Shown piece by piece: positions 29,020 through 36,701 of a DNA stretch of 64,000 nucleotides. A model generated the notes under the pieces. The model did not search any database. It saw nothing but the letters and a program-made list of their open reading frames with translations, and was not told where the DNA came from. Numbering within the stretch: position 1 is the first letter of the stretch; the number at the start of each line of letters is the position of its first letter. The translations under genes and the position numbers were made by a program. Source of the stretch: Thermus composti (GTDB lineage Bacteria; Deinococcota; Deinococci; Deinococcales; Thermaceae); NCBI RefSeq assembly GCF_014647535.1, contig NZ_BMPJ01000008.1, forward strand, positions 24,045-88,044, in the 5' to 3' direction.

Positions 29020-30302
29020 AGGGCCTTGAAGATGGGGACAAGCTCCGGGTCAAACTGGTGCCCGGAAAGCTCCAGGATCTCCGCCAGGGCTTCCTCGGGG
29101 CTTTTGGCGGGGCGGTAGGGGCGGCCTGCGGTCATGGCCTCGTAGGCGTCGGCCAGGCCCACGATGCGGGCCTCCTCGGAGATCTTGTGCCCGGCCAGGC
29201 GCTTGGGGTAGCCCCGGCCGTCCCAGCGCTCGTGGTGGTGGAGGATGACGTTGTAAACGAGGTTGCCAAAGGCCACCTTCCGGGCGGGGGAGAGGAGTTC
29301 CACGCCCCTTTGGGGGTGGCTTTGGATGAGGGCGAGCTCTTCCGGGGTGAGGTTTCCCGGCTTGAGGAGGACGGCTTCGGGGATGGCGATTTTGCCGATG
29401 TCGTGGAGCCTGGCCGCCCGGTAGATCTCCTGGGCCTTGGCCTCGTCCCCGTAGAAGGCCTTGGCCAGATCCCGGGAGATGTCCGCCACCCGCTCGGAGT
29501 GGAGGCGGGTCATGGGCTCCTTGGCCTCCAAGGCGTTCATAAGGAGCTCCAGGGTGGTGTCAAAGGCCTCTTCCAGGCGCACCTTCTCGTCCCAGTAGAA
29601 GCGGCTGTAGTAGAGGGGGATGAGGAAGAAGAGCACCGTCCAGCCCCCCCAGCCCGCAAGAAGCGGCGTCTCGTAGGCCCGGGCCAGGAAGAGGGCGAGG
29701 GGGGAAAGGAGGATGTAGCTGAGGGCTACCCACCCCATGTTTTTGCGCCATATTTCCCGGAGGGAGGTTTGGCTGTCCAGGTGAATGACGAAGGCAACCA
29801 GGCTGGTGTTAACGGCGAAGAAGGAGATGGAAGCCGCTGCCATGCCAACCCCGTCGCTCAGATCCCACCTCCCCAAGAAGAGGGGGTTTTCCTGAGCTAA
29901 GGTCCACACCAAGGCGGCTACGGCGGTTGCCAACCCGTCTTGAGAACGATTGAAGAGCACCTTGTACCATGTGTTTCTGTCCCATTGGGCTAGGAAGGCC
30001 ACCAATGGAGCTACCCAAGGGGGGGTTAGGACTACTAGAGCCAGAGCGAAGAGAAAAAGCTGGCTCATGCTAGCGTTGAGGGGTAGCCGGACCTCTACCC
30101 TCACACTCCAGAAAATCAGCAAAGCCCAAAAAATCAGGTCCCAGAGCCCAAGTTGAAGGGGCCTGTCTTTGTACTGCCAGTACAACCAAAGCTCCAGGAG
30201 AACAAAGCCGAGGAAGGTGGCTAAAACAAACAGAAGCACCCGAACAGGGGGTACTTCTAAGGAGCTGGTCTGGACAGGTCCCTTAGATTCTTGGGACTCC
30301 AC
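28872..30302 (-). CDS. membrane HD-GYP phosphodiesterase-like protein
   Basis: A likely cyclic-di-GMP hydrolase. An N-terminal set of about seven or eight hydrophobic helices (to about residue 235) forms a sensor region. The HD-GYP domain follows, with the metal pair in LHDIGK (His300-Asp301) and HHHERWDGRGYP at 355-366. GTG 30302 (VESQESKG) is preferred because TATTTT ends 6 bases upstream; GTG 30320 is an alternative. The last about 45 residues are Ser/Pro-rich and overlap the DUF5317 gene. Confidence 0.85.
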   Translation of the reverse strand: MESQESKGPVQTSSLEVPPVRVLLFVLATFLGFVLLELWLYWQYKDRPLQLGLWDLIFWALLIFWSVRVEVRLPLNASMSQLFLFALALVVLTPPWVAPLVAFLAQWDRNTWYKVLFNRSQDGLATAVAALVWTLAQENPLFLGRWDLSDGVGMAAASISFFAVNTSLVAFVIHLDSQTSLREIWRKNMGWVALSYILLSPLALFLARAYETPLLAGWGGWTVLFFLIPLYYSRFYWDEKVRLEEAFDTTLELLMNALEAKEPMTRLHSERVADISRDLAKAFYGDEAKAQEIYRAARLHDIGKIAIPEAVLLKPGNLTPEELALIQSHPQRGVELLSPARKVAFGNLVYNVILHHHERWDGRGYPKRLAGHKISEEARIVGLADAYEAMTAGRPYRPAKSPEEALAEILELSGHQFDPELVPIFKALWEQNPIWRDRQAYLEAKGGSVSRSTSPQLFSASGSPSPSEPGPRTSEE

Positions 30303-30326
30303 GTTACAAAAATAGCACACCTTTTG

Positions 30327-30359
30327 AAAATGAAAAAGCTGGCCAGGTTACTGGCCAGC
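30327..30359 (-). terminator. intrinsic terminator of the 31-residue peptide gene
   Basis: On the minus strand GCTGGCCAG, TAAC, CTGGCCAGC (plus-strand 30338-30359) form a 9-base-pair stem followed by TTTTTCATTTT. This is the clearest intrinsic terminator in the window. Its T run overlaps the region expected to hold the -35 box of the HD-GYP gene. Confidence 0.85.
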
Positions 30360-30364
30360 CTCTT

Positions 30365-30460
30365 TTACTTCCAGTGAAAGCCAGCCCCAGCCGCGAGCCC
30401 GAGAGCGATCAGAGAGCCGAGCAGAACCAACACACGAGCGATCAGCTTCTTCATCTTCAT
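30365..30460 (-). CDS. 31-residue single-helix membrane peptide
   Basis: The ORF reads MKMKKLIARVLVLLGSLIAL, then a Gly/Ala-rich stretch ending GFHWK. It is a basic N-terminus, one long hydrophobic helix and a short tail. GGAGGG lies at ideal spacing before ATG 30460. A near-consensus promoter (30511-30539) and an intrinsic terminator bracket it, so it is a complete stand-alone transcription unit. It resembles small membrane or type I toxin-like peptides in form, but I recognise no family. Confidence 0.7.
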   Translation of the reverse strand: MKMKKLIARVLVLLGSLIALGLAAGAGFHWK

Positions 30461-30510
30461 CCCTCCTTTTCTTCCGCTTCCGGGGGGTCGGCCCCGTTTG
30501 CTTGTCTTTC

Positions 30511-30539
30511 ACTTTAGGGGGGGCTGGCAATACTGTCAA
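30511..30539 (-). promoter_or_regulatory. near-consensus promoter of the small peptide gene
   Basis: TTGACA (30534-30539), exactly 17 bases including seven C, then TAAAGT (30511-30516). The expected leader to ATG 30460 is about 45 bases. Together with the tRNA promoter it has the best -35 box in the window. Confidence 0.8.
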
Positions 30540-30540
30540 G

Positions 30541-30874
30541 AGGTGAAGAATAGGTATGAGCACGGCAAAAATTGCATGTGCTTGCACAAGTTTTTGTAAT
30601 TGATCAGGCTAGCATAGCCAGCTTAGCACCCTAAGGGCTAGCTGGCAAAGGGCTTAAGAGGGTTTAGCGGGAGGGATGGGCTTTGGGGAAAAAAGGGGCT
30701 ACCCCGCAAGGGCGCGCGGGGAAGAAGGAAGCGGGATGAGGTGAGATGCGAGGACGCGCGGGCAATTTAGCAGCAAATTCAAGGGAAATACTTTTAGAAT
30801 ACTCGCCCCTGGAACCCCCATGGAATGCTCCTCGGAATACCGGTTCGGTTCCCACCTCCCTTAGGGGAGAGTTT
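30541..30874. other. gene-free, relatively AT-rich interval with inverted repeats
   Basis: No convincing coding frame, tRNA or named RNA was seen. It is visibly poorer in GC than the flanks. It holds an interrupted inverted repeat at 30617-30646 (GCCAGC with GCTGGC; TAG with CTA; CCC with GGG) and another at 30702-30721 (CCCCGC with GCGGGG). The small peptide promoter lies just beside it at 30511-30539. Confidence 0.5.
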
Positions 30875-30903
30875 AACAAAAACCCCGCCCCGAAAGGGGC
30901 GGG
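30875..30903 (-). terminator. intrinsic terminator after the tRNA pair
   Basis: On the minus strand CCCGCCCC, TTTC, GGGGCGGG (30884-30903) is followed by GTTTTTGTT. It ends the tRNA-Asp/tRNA-Phe transcript 4 bases after the encoded CCA. Confidence 0.85.
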
Positions 30904-30907
30904 CGCT

Positions 30908-30983
30908 TGGTGCCGAGGGGCGGAATCGAACCGCCGACACTGCGATTTTCAGTCGCATGCTCTACCAACTGAGCTACCTCGGC
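30908..30983 (-). tRNA. tRNA-Phe (GAA)
   Basis: The cloverleaf is complete. The acceptor GCCGAGG pairs with CCTCGGC, the anticodon loop is CTGAAAA (anticodon GAA) on stem TGCGA/TCGCA, the T-loop is GGTTCGATTCC, and CCA is encoded. It starts one base after the CCA of tRNA-Asp, so the two are cut from one precursor. Confidence 0.95.
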
Positions 30984-30984
30984 G

Positions 30985-31062
30985 TGGCGGCCCCGACGGG
31001 ACTTGAACCCGCGATCTCCCACGTGACAGGCGGGCGTGTTGACCAGGCTACACCACGGGGCC
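30985..31062 (-). tRNA. tRNA-Asp (GTC)
   Basis: The acceptor GGCCCCG pairs with CGGGGCC, the discriminator base is G, and CCA is encoded. The anticodon loop CTGTCAC gives GUC on stem CCCGC/GTGGG. The T-loop GGTTCAAGTCC is standard. It is first in the two-gene transcript. Confidence 0.95.
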
Positions 31063-31105
31063 TTGGGTTGTTGCCGGGTCGGGGGCGTCCGACCGGGCAC
31101 TTAGG

Positions 31106-31134
31106 ATAATAGCCGGGGGAAGGAGAAGTGTCAA
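31106..31134 (-). promoter_or_regulatory. tRNA-Asp/tRNA-Phe promoter
   Basis: TTGACA (31129-31134), 17 bases, TATTAT (31106-31111): nearly perfect, as expected for stable RNA. The -35 box overlaps the GTG start (31128-31130) of the divergent gene. Confidence 0.85.
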
Positions 31135-31493
31135 GGTGGACCTGGAGCGAGGTCTTCGCCTTCCACCGCACGCGCAAGGGGATCGGGGAGCGAAGCCTTT
31201 TGGTGGATCGGGGGGAGTCGGGGTATAGGAACGCCTTTCTGCCCGATGGCCGCATCCTCTACATGGGGGAGGGCAAGCGGGGCCACCAGGAGCCTGTAGG
31301 GGGCAACCTGAGGCTTCTTCGTGCCCACCGGGAGGGCACGCCCCTTAGGGTCTTCCTCCGGGAAAGGCCCGGGGTGTGGCGGGATCTGGGGTGGTACCGG
31401 GTGGAGGGGTGGCGGTATGCGCTTCTTTCCGAGGAGGGCCGCTACGTCTACTGGTTCACCCTTGCGCCCGGTGGATGCGAAGGAGCCCTTTGA
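31128..31493 (+). CDS. small protein with SRA/PUA-like features
   Basis: A 121-residue cytoplasmic protein starting at GTG 31128 with AAGGAG at good spacing. Residues 8-85 read EVFAFHRTRKGIGERSLLV, GYRNAFLPDGRILYMGEG and GHQEPVGGNLRLL. The pattern GRI.Y.GEG, then a GN followed by LR.L, resembles SRA/YDG and related PUA-fold domains that read modified bases. This is pattern recognition only. Its 3' end overlaps convergent coaX by 38 bases, and its start overlaps the tRNA promoter. Confidence 0.6.
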   Translation: MSRWTWSEVFAFHRTRKGIGERSLLVDRGESGYRNAFLPDGRILYMGEGKRGHQEPVGGNLRLLRAHREGTPLRVFLRERPGVWRDLGWYRVEGWRYALLSEEGRYVYWFTLAPGGCEGAL

Positions 31494-32214
31494 GGGTGAG
31501 GTCCTCGTCCACCACGTCAAAGGAGGGGCAGAGGTCCTTGAGGGTCTCGGCGAACCCCCCCGTGGCGATGACCAAAGCCTCCCCGGCCTCCTCTTTAAAG
31601 CGGCGCACCATCCCTTCCACCAGGGCGGCGTAGCCCAGGACGAGCCCCGAGCGAAGGGCCTCGAGGGTGTTCTTGCCCACCACCCCCTTGGGGGGCACCA
31701 GGTCTATGCGGGGGAGCTTGGCGGTGCGGGCGGCGAGGGCGTCGGCGGCGGTCTGGGGGCCGATGGTGATGGCCCCGCCCAGGTAGCGGCCCGGGGCCTC
31801 CACCAGGTCAAAGGTGGTGGCGGTGCCGAAGTCCACCACGATGTAGCGGCCCGTGGGGCTCGGGTAGGCGAGGGCCCCCACGGCGTTCACCAGGCGGTCG
31901 GCCCCGGCTTCCTTGGGGTTTTCTATGAGGACCTCGAGCCCGGTGCTTTCGGCGTCCACCACCCGGGCCTTCACCCCAAAGAGCTTCTCTATGGCCCGCT
32001 TCATCTCCCGCTCCACCGGGGGGACCACGCTGGAGAGGAGGGCGGCCGTGGGCGGGGGGAGGCCCTCGAGGGCGAAGAGGTTCTTAAGGAGGACCCGGTA
32101 CTCGCTTTCCATCCGCATCCGGTCGGTGTGGATGCGGAAGTGGGCGACGAGCTCCTCCCCGGCGAAGACCCCAAGGGCGGTGGAGGTGTTGCCGATGTCC
32201 ACCGCAAGGAGCAT
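31456..32214 (-). CDS. coaX: type III pantothenate kinase
   Basis: First step of coenzyme A synthesis. The 252-residue ASKHA-fold protein has MLLAVDIGNTSTALGVF at its N-terminus, GADRLVNAVGA, and the phosphate motif VVDFGTATTFDLV, all characteristic of CoaX. The ATG immediately follows the OsmC stop, with GGAAGG upstream, so it is the second gene of that unit. Confidence 0.95.
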   Translation of the reverse strand: MLLAVDIGNTSTALGVFAGEELVAHFRIHTDRMRMESEYRVLLKNLFALEGLPPPTAALLSSVVPPVEREMKRAIEKLFGVKARVVDAESTGLEVLIENPKEAGADRLVNAVGALAYPSPTGRYIVVDFGTATTFDLVEAPGRYLGGAITIGPQTAADALAARTAKLPRIDLVPPKGVVGKNTLEALRSGLVLGYAALVEGMVRRFKEEAGEALVIATGGFAETLKDLCPSFDVVDEDLTLKGLLRIHRAQG

Positions 32215-32640
32215 CTAGCCTTCCCCTTCCTCCCCCTCCCAGGGCTCCAGGACCACCCGGGTGGTGATCTCGGCGTTGAGGCTGGCGGAGACGGAGCAGT
32301 ACTTGGTGTGGGAGAGGTGGACGGCCCTTTCCAGGGCCTCGAGAGTCACCCCCGGCCCCGAGGCGATGTGGGTCACGGTGATGCGGGTGTAGCGCCTGGG
32401 GTGGGTCTCGGCCCTTTCCCCCTCCACCTCCACCCGGTAGCGGGCCAGGGGCTGCTTCTTCTTGCGCATGATGTCCACCACGTCGTAAGCGGTGCAGGCC
32501 CCTAAGGCCATGAGGAGGAGTTCCATGGGGCGGGGGCCGGTGGCGGGCTGGTCCCCGTCAATCATCACCTTGTCCCCCTGCTCGTTCACGCCCAGGAAGC
32601 GGTGCCCCACGATCTGGTGAACCACGACCTTCTTCGTCAT
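32215..32640 (-). CDS. OsmC family protein
   Basis: A 141-residue protein of the OsmC/Ohr fold. GPRPMELLLMALGACTAYDVVDIMRKKK carries the family's first reactive cysteine in GACTAYD, and Cys115 in HTKYCSVSASL is the second. Such proteins reduce organic peroxides with thiol donors. TAAAAT (plus-strand 32648-32653) is 7 bases before the ATG, supporting a leaderless start. Confidence 0.88.
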   Translation of the reverse strand: MTKKVVVHQIVGHRFLGVNEQGDKVMIDGDQPATGPRPMELLLMALGACTAYDVVDIMRKKKQPLARYRVEVEGERAETHPRRYTRITVTHIASGPGVTLEALERAVHLSHTKYCSVSASLNAEITTRVVLEPWEGEEGEG

Positions 32641-32689
32641 GAGCCGGATTTTACCAGGCCCTCATCCAAGGGACTAGAATGGGGCGTGG

Positions 32690-33775
32690 ATGCGCCTTAT
32701 CGCCCTGGTTTTCGCCCTTTTTTGGAGCCTAGGCTACGCCTTTCCCCGAATTGGGGTCCACGAGGGCTTCACCCGGATCGTCTTTGACCTGCCCTCGGAG
32801 GAGGTGCGCCACACCCTAAAGCGGGGGGAGGACCTCCTCGAGGTGGTGCTTTTGGGCCTGAAGGCCCTGTCCAAGGAGGAGGTGGTGAACTCCAAGGAGG
32901 TGGCCTCCGTCCAGGTCCTCCCGGAAAAGGAGGGGGTCCGGGTCCTCATCCGCACCAAGGGGCCGGTGGAGGTCGCCCTTTCCCGCTACAAGGGCCCCGA
33001 GCGCCTGGTCCTGGACATAAGCCTCGCGTCCAAGGCCACCGCCCCTCCTCAGCCGCCGAAGTCCAAGCCCCCCGACCCCCCTAAGCCCGTGGTCCTCCTG
33101 GACCCGGGGCACGGGGGGGTGGACCCAGGGATGGTGGGCTACGTGGTGGAGAAGGAGGTGGTCTTGGACGTGGCCCTCCGCTTAAAGCGCCTCCTGGAGC
33201 GGGAGGGCATAGAGGTCCGCCTCACCCGGGACAAAGACGCCCACCTTTCCCCCGACAAGCGGGAGGACCTCTCCCGGCGGGCGGCCATGGCGGATAGCTC
33301 CCGGGTGAACCTCTTCATCTCCATCCACGTGAACGCCACGCCCACCCACACCGCCCAGGGGGTGGAGGTCTACTACTTCGGCCGGGCCCAGGACCCCAGG
33401 GTCCTAGCCCAGGTGATCCGGGAAAACGGCGGCGGGGAGGTGGGCAGGCGGCTCACGGAGGAGGCCCAGGGGGTGGCGGAACGGATCCTCACCGACATCG
33501 TGGCCCAGGCCAACCAGCGCTACAGCCAGCGCCTGGCGGAGACCCTGGGCCGCAAGCTCTCCCAGGCCACGGGAAGCCCCTACCGGGGGAGCTTCCCCGG
33601 CGACTTCTTCGTCCTCCGCTACGCCAAGGTGCCCGCCGTCCTGGTGGAGATCGGCTTCGGCGATCACCCTTCCGAGGGGCGGCGCCTCGCCCAGGCGGCC
33701 TACCGGGAAAAGGTGGCCCAGGGGCTTCTTTCCGGGATCCTGGCCTTTTTGGCCAACGGGGCCTACGCCCGCTAA
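32690..33775 (+). CDS. N-acetylmuramoyl-L-alanine amidase (AmiC type)
   Basis: Periplasmic zinc enzyme that cuts the peptide from peptidoglycan glycan chains during cell separation. The 361-residue protein has a signal peptide (to about residue 17), an N-terminal AMIN-like domain (to about 112), a Pro/Lys linker, and an Amidase_3 domain. Likely zinc ligands are His141 (DPGHGG), Glu154 (EKEV) and His213 (SIHVN), with the catalytic Glu in VLVEIGF. Its stop overlaps the convergent kinase stop. Confidence 0.92.
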   Translation: MRLIALVFALFWSLGYAFPRIGVHEGFTRIVFDLPSEEVRHTLKRGEDLLEVVLLGLKALSKEEVVNSKEVASVQVLPEKEGVRVLIRTKGPVEVALSRYKGPERLVLDISLASKATAPPQPPKSKPPDPPKPVVLLDPGHGGVDPGMVGYVVEKEVVLDVALRLKRLLEREGIEVRLTRDKDAHLSPDKREDLSRRAAMADSSRVNLFISIHVNATPTHTAQGVEVYYFGRAQDPRVLAQVIRENGGGEVGRRLTEEAQGVAERILTDIVAQANQRYSQRLAETLGRKLSQATGSPYRGSFPGDFFVLRYAKVPAVLVEIGFGDHPSEGRRLAQAAYREKVAQGLLSGILAFLANGAYAR

Positions 33776-34536
33776 AAGGGGAAGGCCTCTAGGGCCTCCT
33801 TCGCCGTGGGAAAGCGCTCTTTAGGGTTTTTGGCCAGGAGGCGGCGGAGGTAGGCCGCCTCCTCCTGAGCGAGGTGGGGCAGGGGCGGGGCCTCCTTCTT
33901 TAGGTGGCCCAGGAGGACCTCCTCGGGGCTTCCCACGAAGGGGTGTTCGCCGGAGAGGATCCAGTAGAGGATGACACCGGCGGCGTAGACGTCGGCCTCG
34001 GGGCCCGGGCTTTGCCCCAGGACCTGTTCCGGGGCCAGGTAGGGCAGGGTGCCCAGGCGCAAGGGGCGGCGAAAGGCCTCCCGGGCCGGGCCTGAGAGGT
34101 CAAAGTCCAGGAGCCTGGCCTCGTCGGTCCCCGCCACGATGATGTTTTCCGGCTTCACGTCCCGGTGGACCAGGCCCTTCTCGTGCATGTGCCCCAGGGC
34201 CAAAAGGAGCTGGCGGAAGACGGCAAGGGCCCGCTCTTTCCCGGGGCGGCGGAGCATCCAGCGGCCCATCTCCTCCCCTGGCGCGTAGGACAGGAGGAGG
34301 GCAGGGCCTTCCTCCAGGTCCAGGGCTTCCAGCACCGGGTTCAGGTTGGGGTGGGAAAGCTGCTTTCCCACCCAGAACTCCCGGTCCCGCCGGGCCTGGG
34401 TGCCCTGGGGGAAGACCTTGAGGGCGTAGGGGGCGCCGAAGGGGTCAAAGGCCAGGTAGACCCGGGCCAGGGCCCCGTGGGCCAGGGGCCGCACCACCCG
34501 GTAGCGGCCCGAGAGGGTTTTGCCCACCAGGCTCAC
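33772..34536 (-). CDS. serine/threonine protein kinase with DFD in place of DFG
   Basis: A single-domain Hanks-type kinase, 254 residues, no membrane helix. The ATP lysine is Lys40 (YALKVF), the catalytic loop HRDVKPEN is at 124-131 and LAPE at 167-170. The metal motif reads DFD (144-146), and the Gly-rich loop is poorly conserved (LAHGALARVY). GTG 34536 is chosen because TATAGT (34544-34549) ends 7 bases upstream; ATG 34572 and 34626 are upstream alternatives. It is divergent from a patatin gene. Confidence 0.82.
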   Translation of the reverse strand: MSLVGKTLSGRYRVVRPLAHGALARVYLAFDPFGAPYALKVFPQGTQARRDREFWVGKQLSHPNLNPVLEALDLEEGPALLLSYAPGEEMGRWMLRRPGKERALAVFRQLLLALGHMHEKGLVHRDVKPENIIVAGTDEARLLDFDLSGPAREAFRRPLRLGTLPYLAPEQVLGQSPGPEADVYAAGVILYWILSGEHPFVGSPEEVLLGHLKKEAPPLPHLAQEEAAYLRRLLAKNPKERFPTAKEALEAFPF

Positions 34537-34543
34537 CGCCCCC

Positions 34544-34572
34544 ACTATACCCTCAGAAAACCCGGGTACCAT
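34544..34572. promoter_or_regulatory. divergent -10 boxes for the kinase and patatin genes
   Basis: Minus-strand TATAGT (34544-34549) is 7 bases from GTG 34536. Plus-strand TACCAT (34567-34572) is 6 bases from ATG 34579. Confidence 0.5.
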
Positions 34573-34578
34573 GGGCCC

Positions 34579-35343
34579 ATGCGCGGCCTCGTGCTTTCCG
34601 GAGGCGGGGCGAGGGGGTTTGCCCACATCGGCGCCCTGGAGGTCTTCGTGGAGGCGGGCCTGGACTTTGAGGTGGTGGCCGGGGCAAGCATGGGGGCCAT
34701 CGTGGGGGCGCTTTTCGCCGCGGGGAAGAGCCCTCGGGAGATCCTGGAGCTCGCCCGGAACACCCCGTGGCTCGGGATCCTAGGCTTCTCCTGGCGGGAG
34801 GCCCTCTTCTCCCGGGGGCGGCTTAAGCGGTACCTCGCCGAACACCTGCCCCAGGACTTCGCCGACCTCAAGCGCAAGCTCGTGGTCACGGCGGTGGAGG
34901 TGCGAAGCGGGCGGGTGGTCTACCTCTTCCAGGGCGACCTGGTGAGCGCGGTCTTGGCCTCGGCGGCCCACCCCCTCCTCCTCAGGCCGGTGTGGCGGGA
35001 GGGCCTCCTCCTCTTTGACGGCGGGGTCCTGGACAACCTGCCCGTGGACGCGGCCAGGTTCTTGGGGGCGGAGGAGGTCTGGGCCGTGGACGTGACCCCG
35101 GAGCGGAGCGTGGAAAAGCCCCCCGAGGGGGTTTTGGGTCTCGCCCTCAGGGCGGTGGACCTGATGCAGCACCACCTCACGGCAAGCCGCATGGCCCTTT
35201 ACGCCCCCGAGGTCTACCTTAGGCCCGAGCTCGGGGAGGTGGCGGTGCAGGATTTCCTCCGCCTCGAGGAGGCGGTGGAGGCAGGAAGACAGGCTGCCAG
35301 GCGCCTTTTGGAAGGTAGAGAGGGTAGAGTGGGGGAGGTATGA
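34579..35343 (+). CDS. patatin-like phospholipase
   Basis: A Ser/Asp-dyad lipid hydrolase of the RssA/YchK type, 254 residues. GGGARGFAHIG (8-18) forms the oxyanion hole, Ser37 lies in GASMG, and Asp147 in DGG completes the dyad. ATG 34579 is picked over upstream in-frame codons because it begins the conserved MRGLVLSGGG and has TACCAT 6 bases upstream. It overlaps lepB by ATGA, so the two are coupled. Confidence 0.9.
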   Translation: MRGLVLSGGGARGFAHIGALEVFVEAGLDFEVVAGASMGAIVGALFAAGKSPREILELARNTPWLGILGFSWREALFSRGRLKRYLAEHLPQDFADLKRKLVVTAVEVRSGRVVYLFQGDLVSAVLASAAHPLLLRPVWREGLLLFDGGVLDNLPVDAARFLGAEEVWAVDVTPERSVEKPPEGVLGLALRAVDLMQHHLTASRMALYAPEVYLRPELGEVAVQDFLRLEEAVEAGRQAARRLLEGREGRVGEV

Positions 35344-36146
35344 AGGCCTTTTGGGATTACCTGTTCAAGGAGTGGTTCCGCCAGGTGGGGGAGGCCCTCC
35401 TCGTGGCCTTTTTGGTCACCACCTTCGTCTTCACCACCGTGGGGGTGGTGGGGCAGAGCATGTACCCCACCCTGAGGAACGGGGAGCGGGTCCTGGTGCC
35501 CAAGTGGGAGACCTGGCTCGTGCGCCTGGGGCTTTGGGAGTGGAAGCGGGGGGAGATCGCCATCCTGAAGCCCCCCGAGGGCACCCCCTTTTCCACCGCC
35601 CACTTTCCCGTTTTGGGCTTTTCCTTTCGGGCTTTCTTCATCAAGCGCATCGTGGCCGTGCCCGGGGACGAGGTTTACGTGGACCGGGGGGTGGTGTACG
35701 TGAACGGGAAGCCCCTGGCGGAGACCCACATCACGGACCGGATCGCCCCCTGGCCCGACTCCTTCCCTGGGGTGTGCTACGAGGGGGGGCGCCTCACCCG
35801 GATCATCACCCAGCAGGGGGACTTTCCGGTGGACCTCCTTCCCGCCTACCTGAGGCCCCTTAGGGAGATGCTCCTTCCCCCTTCGCAGGAGACCCTGGCC
35901 CGAAGCGCCCTCGGGGAGGTGTGCGAGGTGGGGCGGATCAAGCTGAAGCCGGGGTATTATTTCGTCATGGGGGATAACCGCACCTTAGGAGGCTCGGAGG
36001 ACTCCCGGACCTTTGGCCCCATCTCCGTGGAGAGGATCGCCGGGCGGGCGAGCTTCGTGTGGTGGCCCGTCTTCGTGCGGGAGGAAGGGGGCTTGCGCCT
36101 GAACCTCCGTAGGCTTTCCCCCCCTGAGGCCTACCGGCTAGAGTAG
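35340..36146 (+). CDS. lepB: signal peptidase I
   Basis: Membrane protease that removes signal peptides from exported proteins. The 268-residue protein has an N-terminal transmembrane helix (about 17-37), catalytic Ser40 in GQSMYPT, Lys102 in FIKRIVAVPGDEV, and MGDNRTLGGSEDSR near residue 208. An insertion of roughly 60 residues (about 138-200) lies between the Lys box and the GDN box. Confidence 0.94.
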   Translation: MKAFWDYLFKEWFRQVGEALLVAFLVTTFVFTTVGVVGQSMYPTLRNGERVLVPKWETWLVRLGLWEWKRGEIAILKPPEGTPFSTAHFPVLGFSFRAFFIKRIVAVPGDEVYVDRGVVYVNGKPLAETHITDRIAPWPDSFPGVCYEGGRLTRIITQQGDFPVDLLPAYLRPLREMLLPPSQETLARSALGEVCEVGRIKLKPGYYFVMGDNRTLGGSEDSRTFGPISVERIAGRASFVWWPVFVREEGGLRLNLRRLSPPEAYRLE

Positions 36147-36701
36147 GACCGCCACGATGAGCCGCCCGGGCCCGTGGACCCCCTTCACCATCACCTGGCC
36201 GATGTCGGCGCTTTTGGAAGGCCCGGAGTGGAGGCCTAAGGCGCTGGGGAGGCTTTGGAGGTCCTGGAGGGCCTCGAGGAGGCTCCCGTAGACCCTTCCC
36301 GCTTCCACGAAGACCAGGTGGGTGGGGGGAAGGAGGTGGACCCTTCGGCCCTCCTCGCTGGAAAGGGCCACGCTCCCCGTTTCCGCCACAGCGAAGAGGG
36401 CCCAGGAGACCCCCAAGGGGGCTTCCTCCGGGGGTAGCTCGGGGAGGGGGGGCCTGAGGTCCTGGGGGAGGGTTTTGCCGAAGGTGGCCCCGGGAAGCCC
36501 CTCGGCGAGGCGTTGGGCGAAGGCTTTGGCCTCTTCCCGGGGAAGCTTCATGGCTTCGGCCCCGTTTTCCTCTAGGCGCCTCAGGAGGAGGTCCACGGGG
36601 TCCTCGGCGAGGGGGGTGTGGGGATGCTCGGGGAGAAGGGCCTTGGGCCTCTCCTTGAGGGCCCGTCGCACCCGGGCGAGGATCCTGGTCCTAGCCTCCA
36701 C
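36138..36701 (-). CDS. lutC: lactate utilization protein C (LUD domain)
   Basis: Third subunit of the LutABC L-lactate dehydrogenase system. The 187-residue protein has the LUD pattern, including LFAVAETGSVALSSEEGR and PTHLVFVEAGRVYGSL. It begins with GTG 36701, overlapping the lutB stop, and ends overlapping lepB from the other strand by 9 bases. Confidence 0.88.
   Translation of the reverse strand: MEARTRILARVRRALKERPKALLPEHPHTPLAEDPVDLLLRRLEENGAEAMKLPREEAKAFAQRLAEGLPGATFGKTLPQDLRPPLPELPPEEAPLGVSWALFAVAETGSVALSSEEGRRVHLLPPTHLVFVEAGRVYGSLLEALQDLQSLPSALGLHSGPSKSADIGQVMVKGVHGPGRLIVAVLL

Noticed and set aside
30348..30587. 79-residue minus-strand frame across the small peptide gene
   Set aside because: It overlaps the terminator and the promoter and lacks a ribosome site; the 31-residue frame has all signals in order.
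30664..30879. 71-residue minus-strand frame after the tRNA genes
   Set aside because: TTG start without ribosome site, inside the terminator region, no recognisable protein features.
30838..31070. CRISPR-like or repeat array around the tRNA region
   Set aside because: The repeated elements are the T-arms and acceptor stems of two tRNAs plus a terminator.
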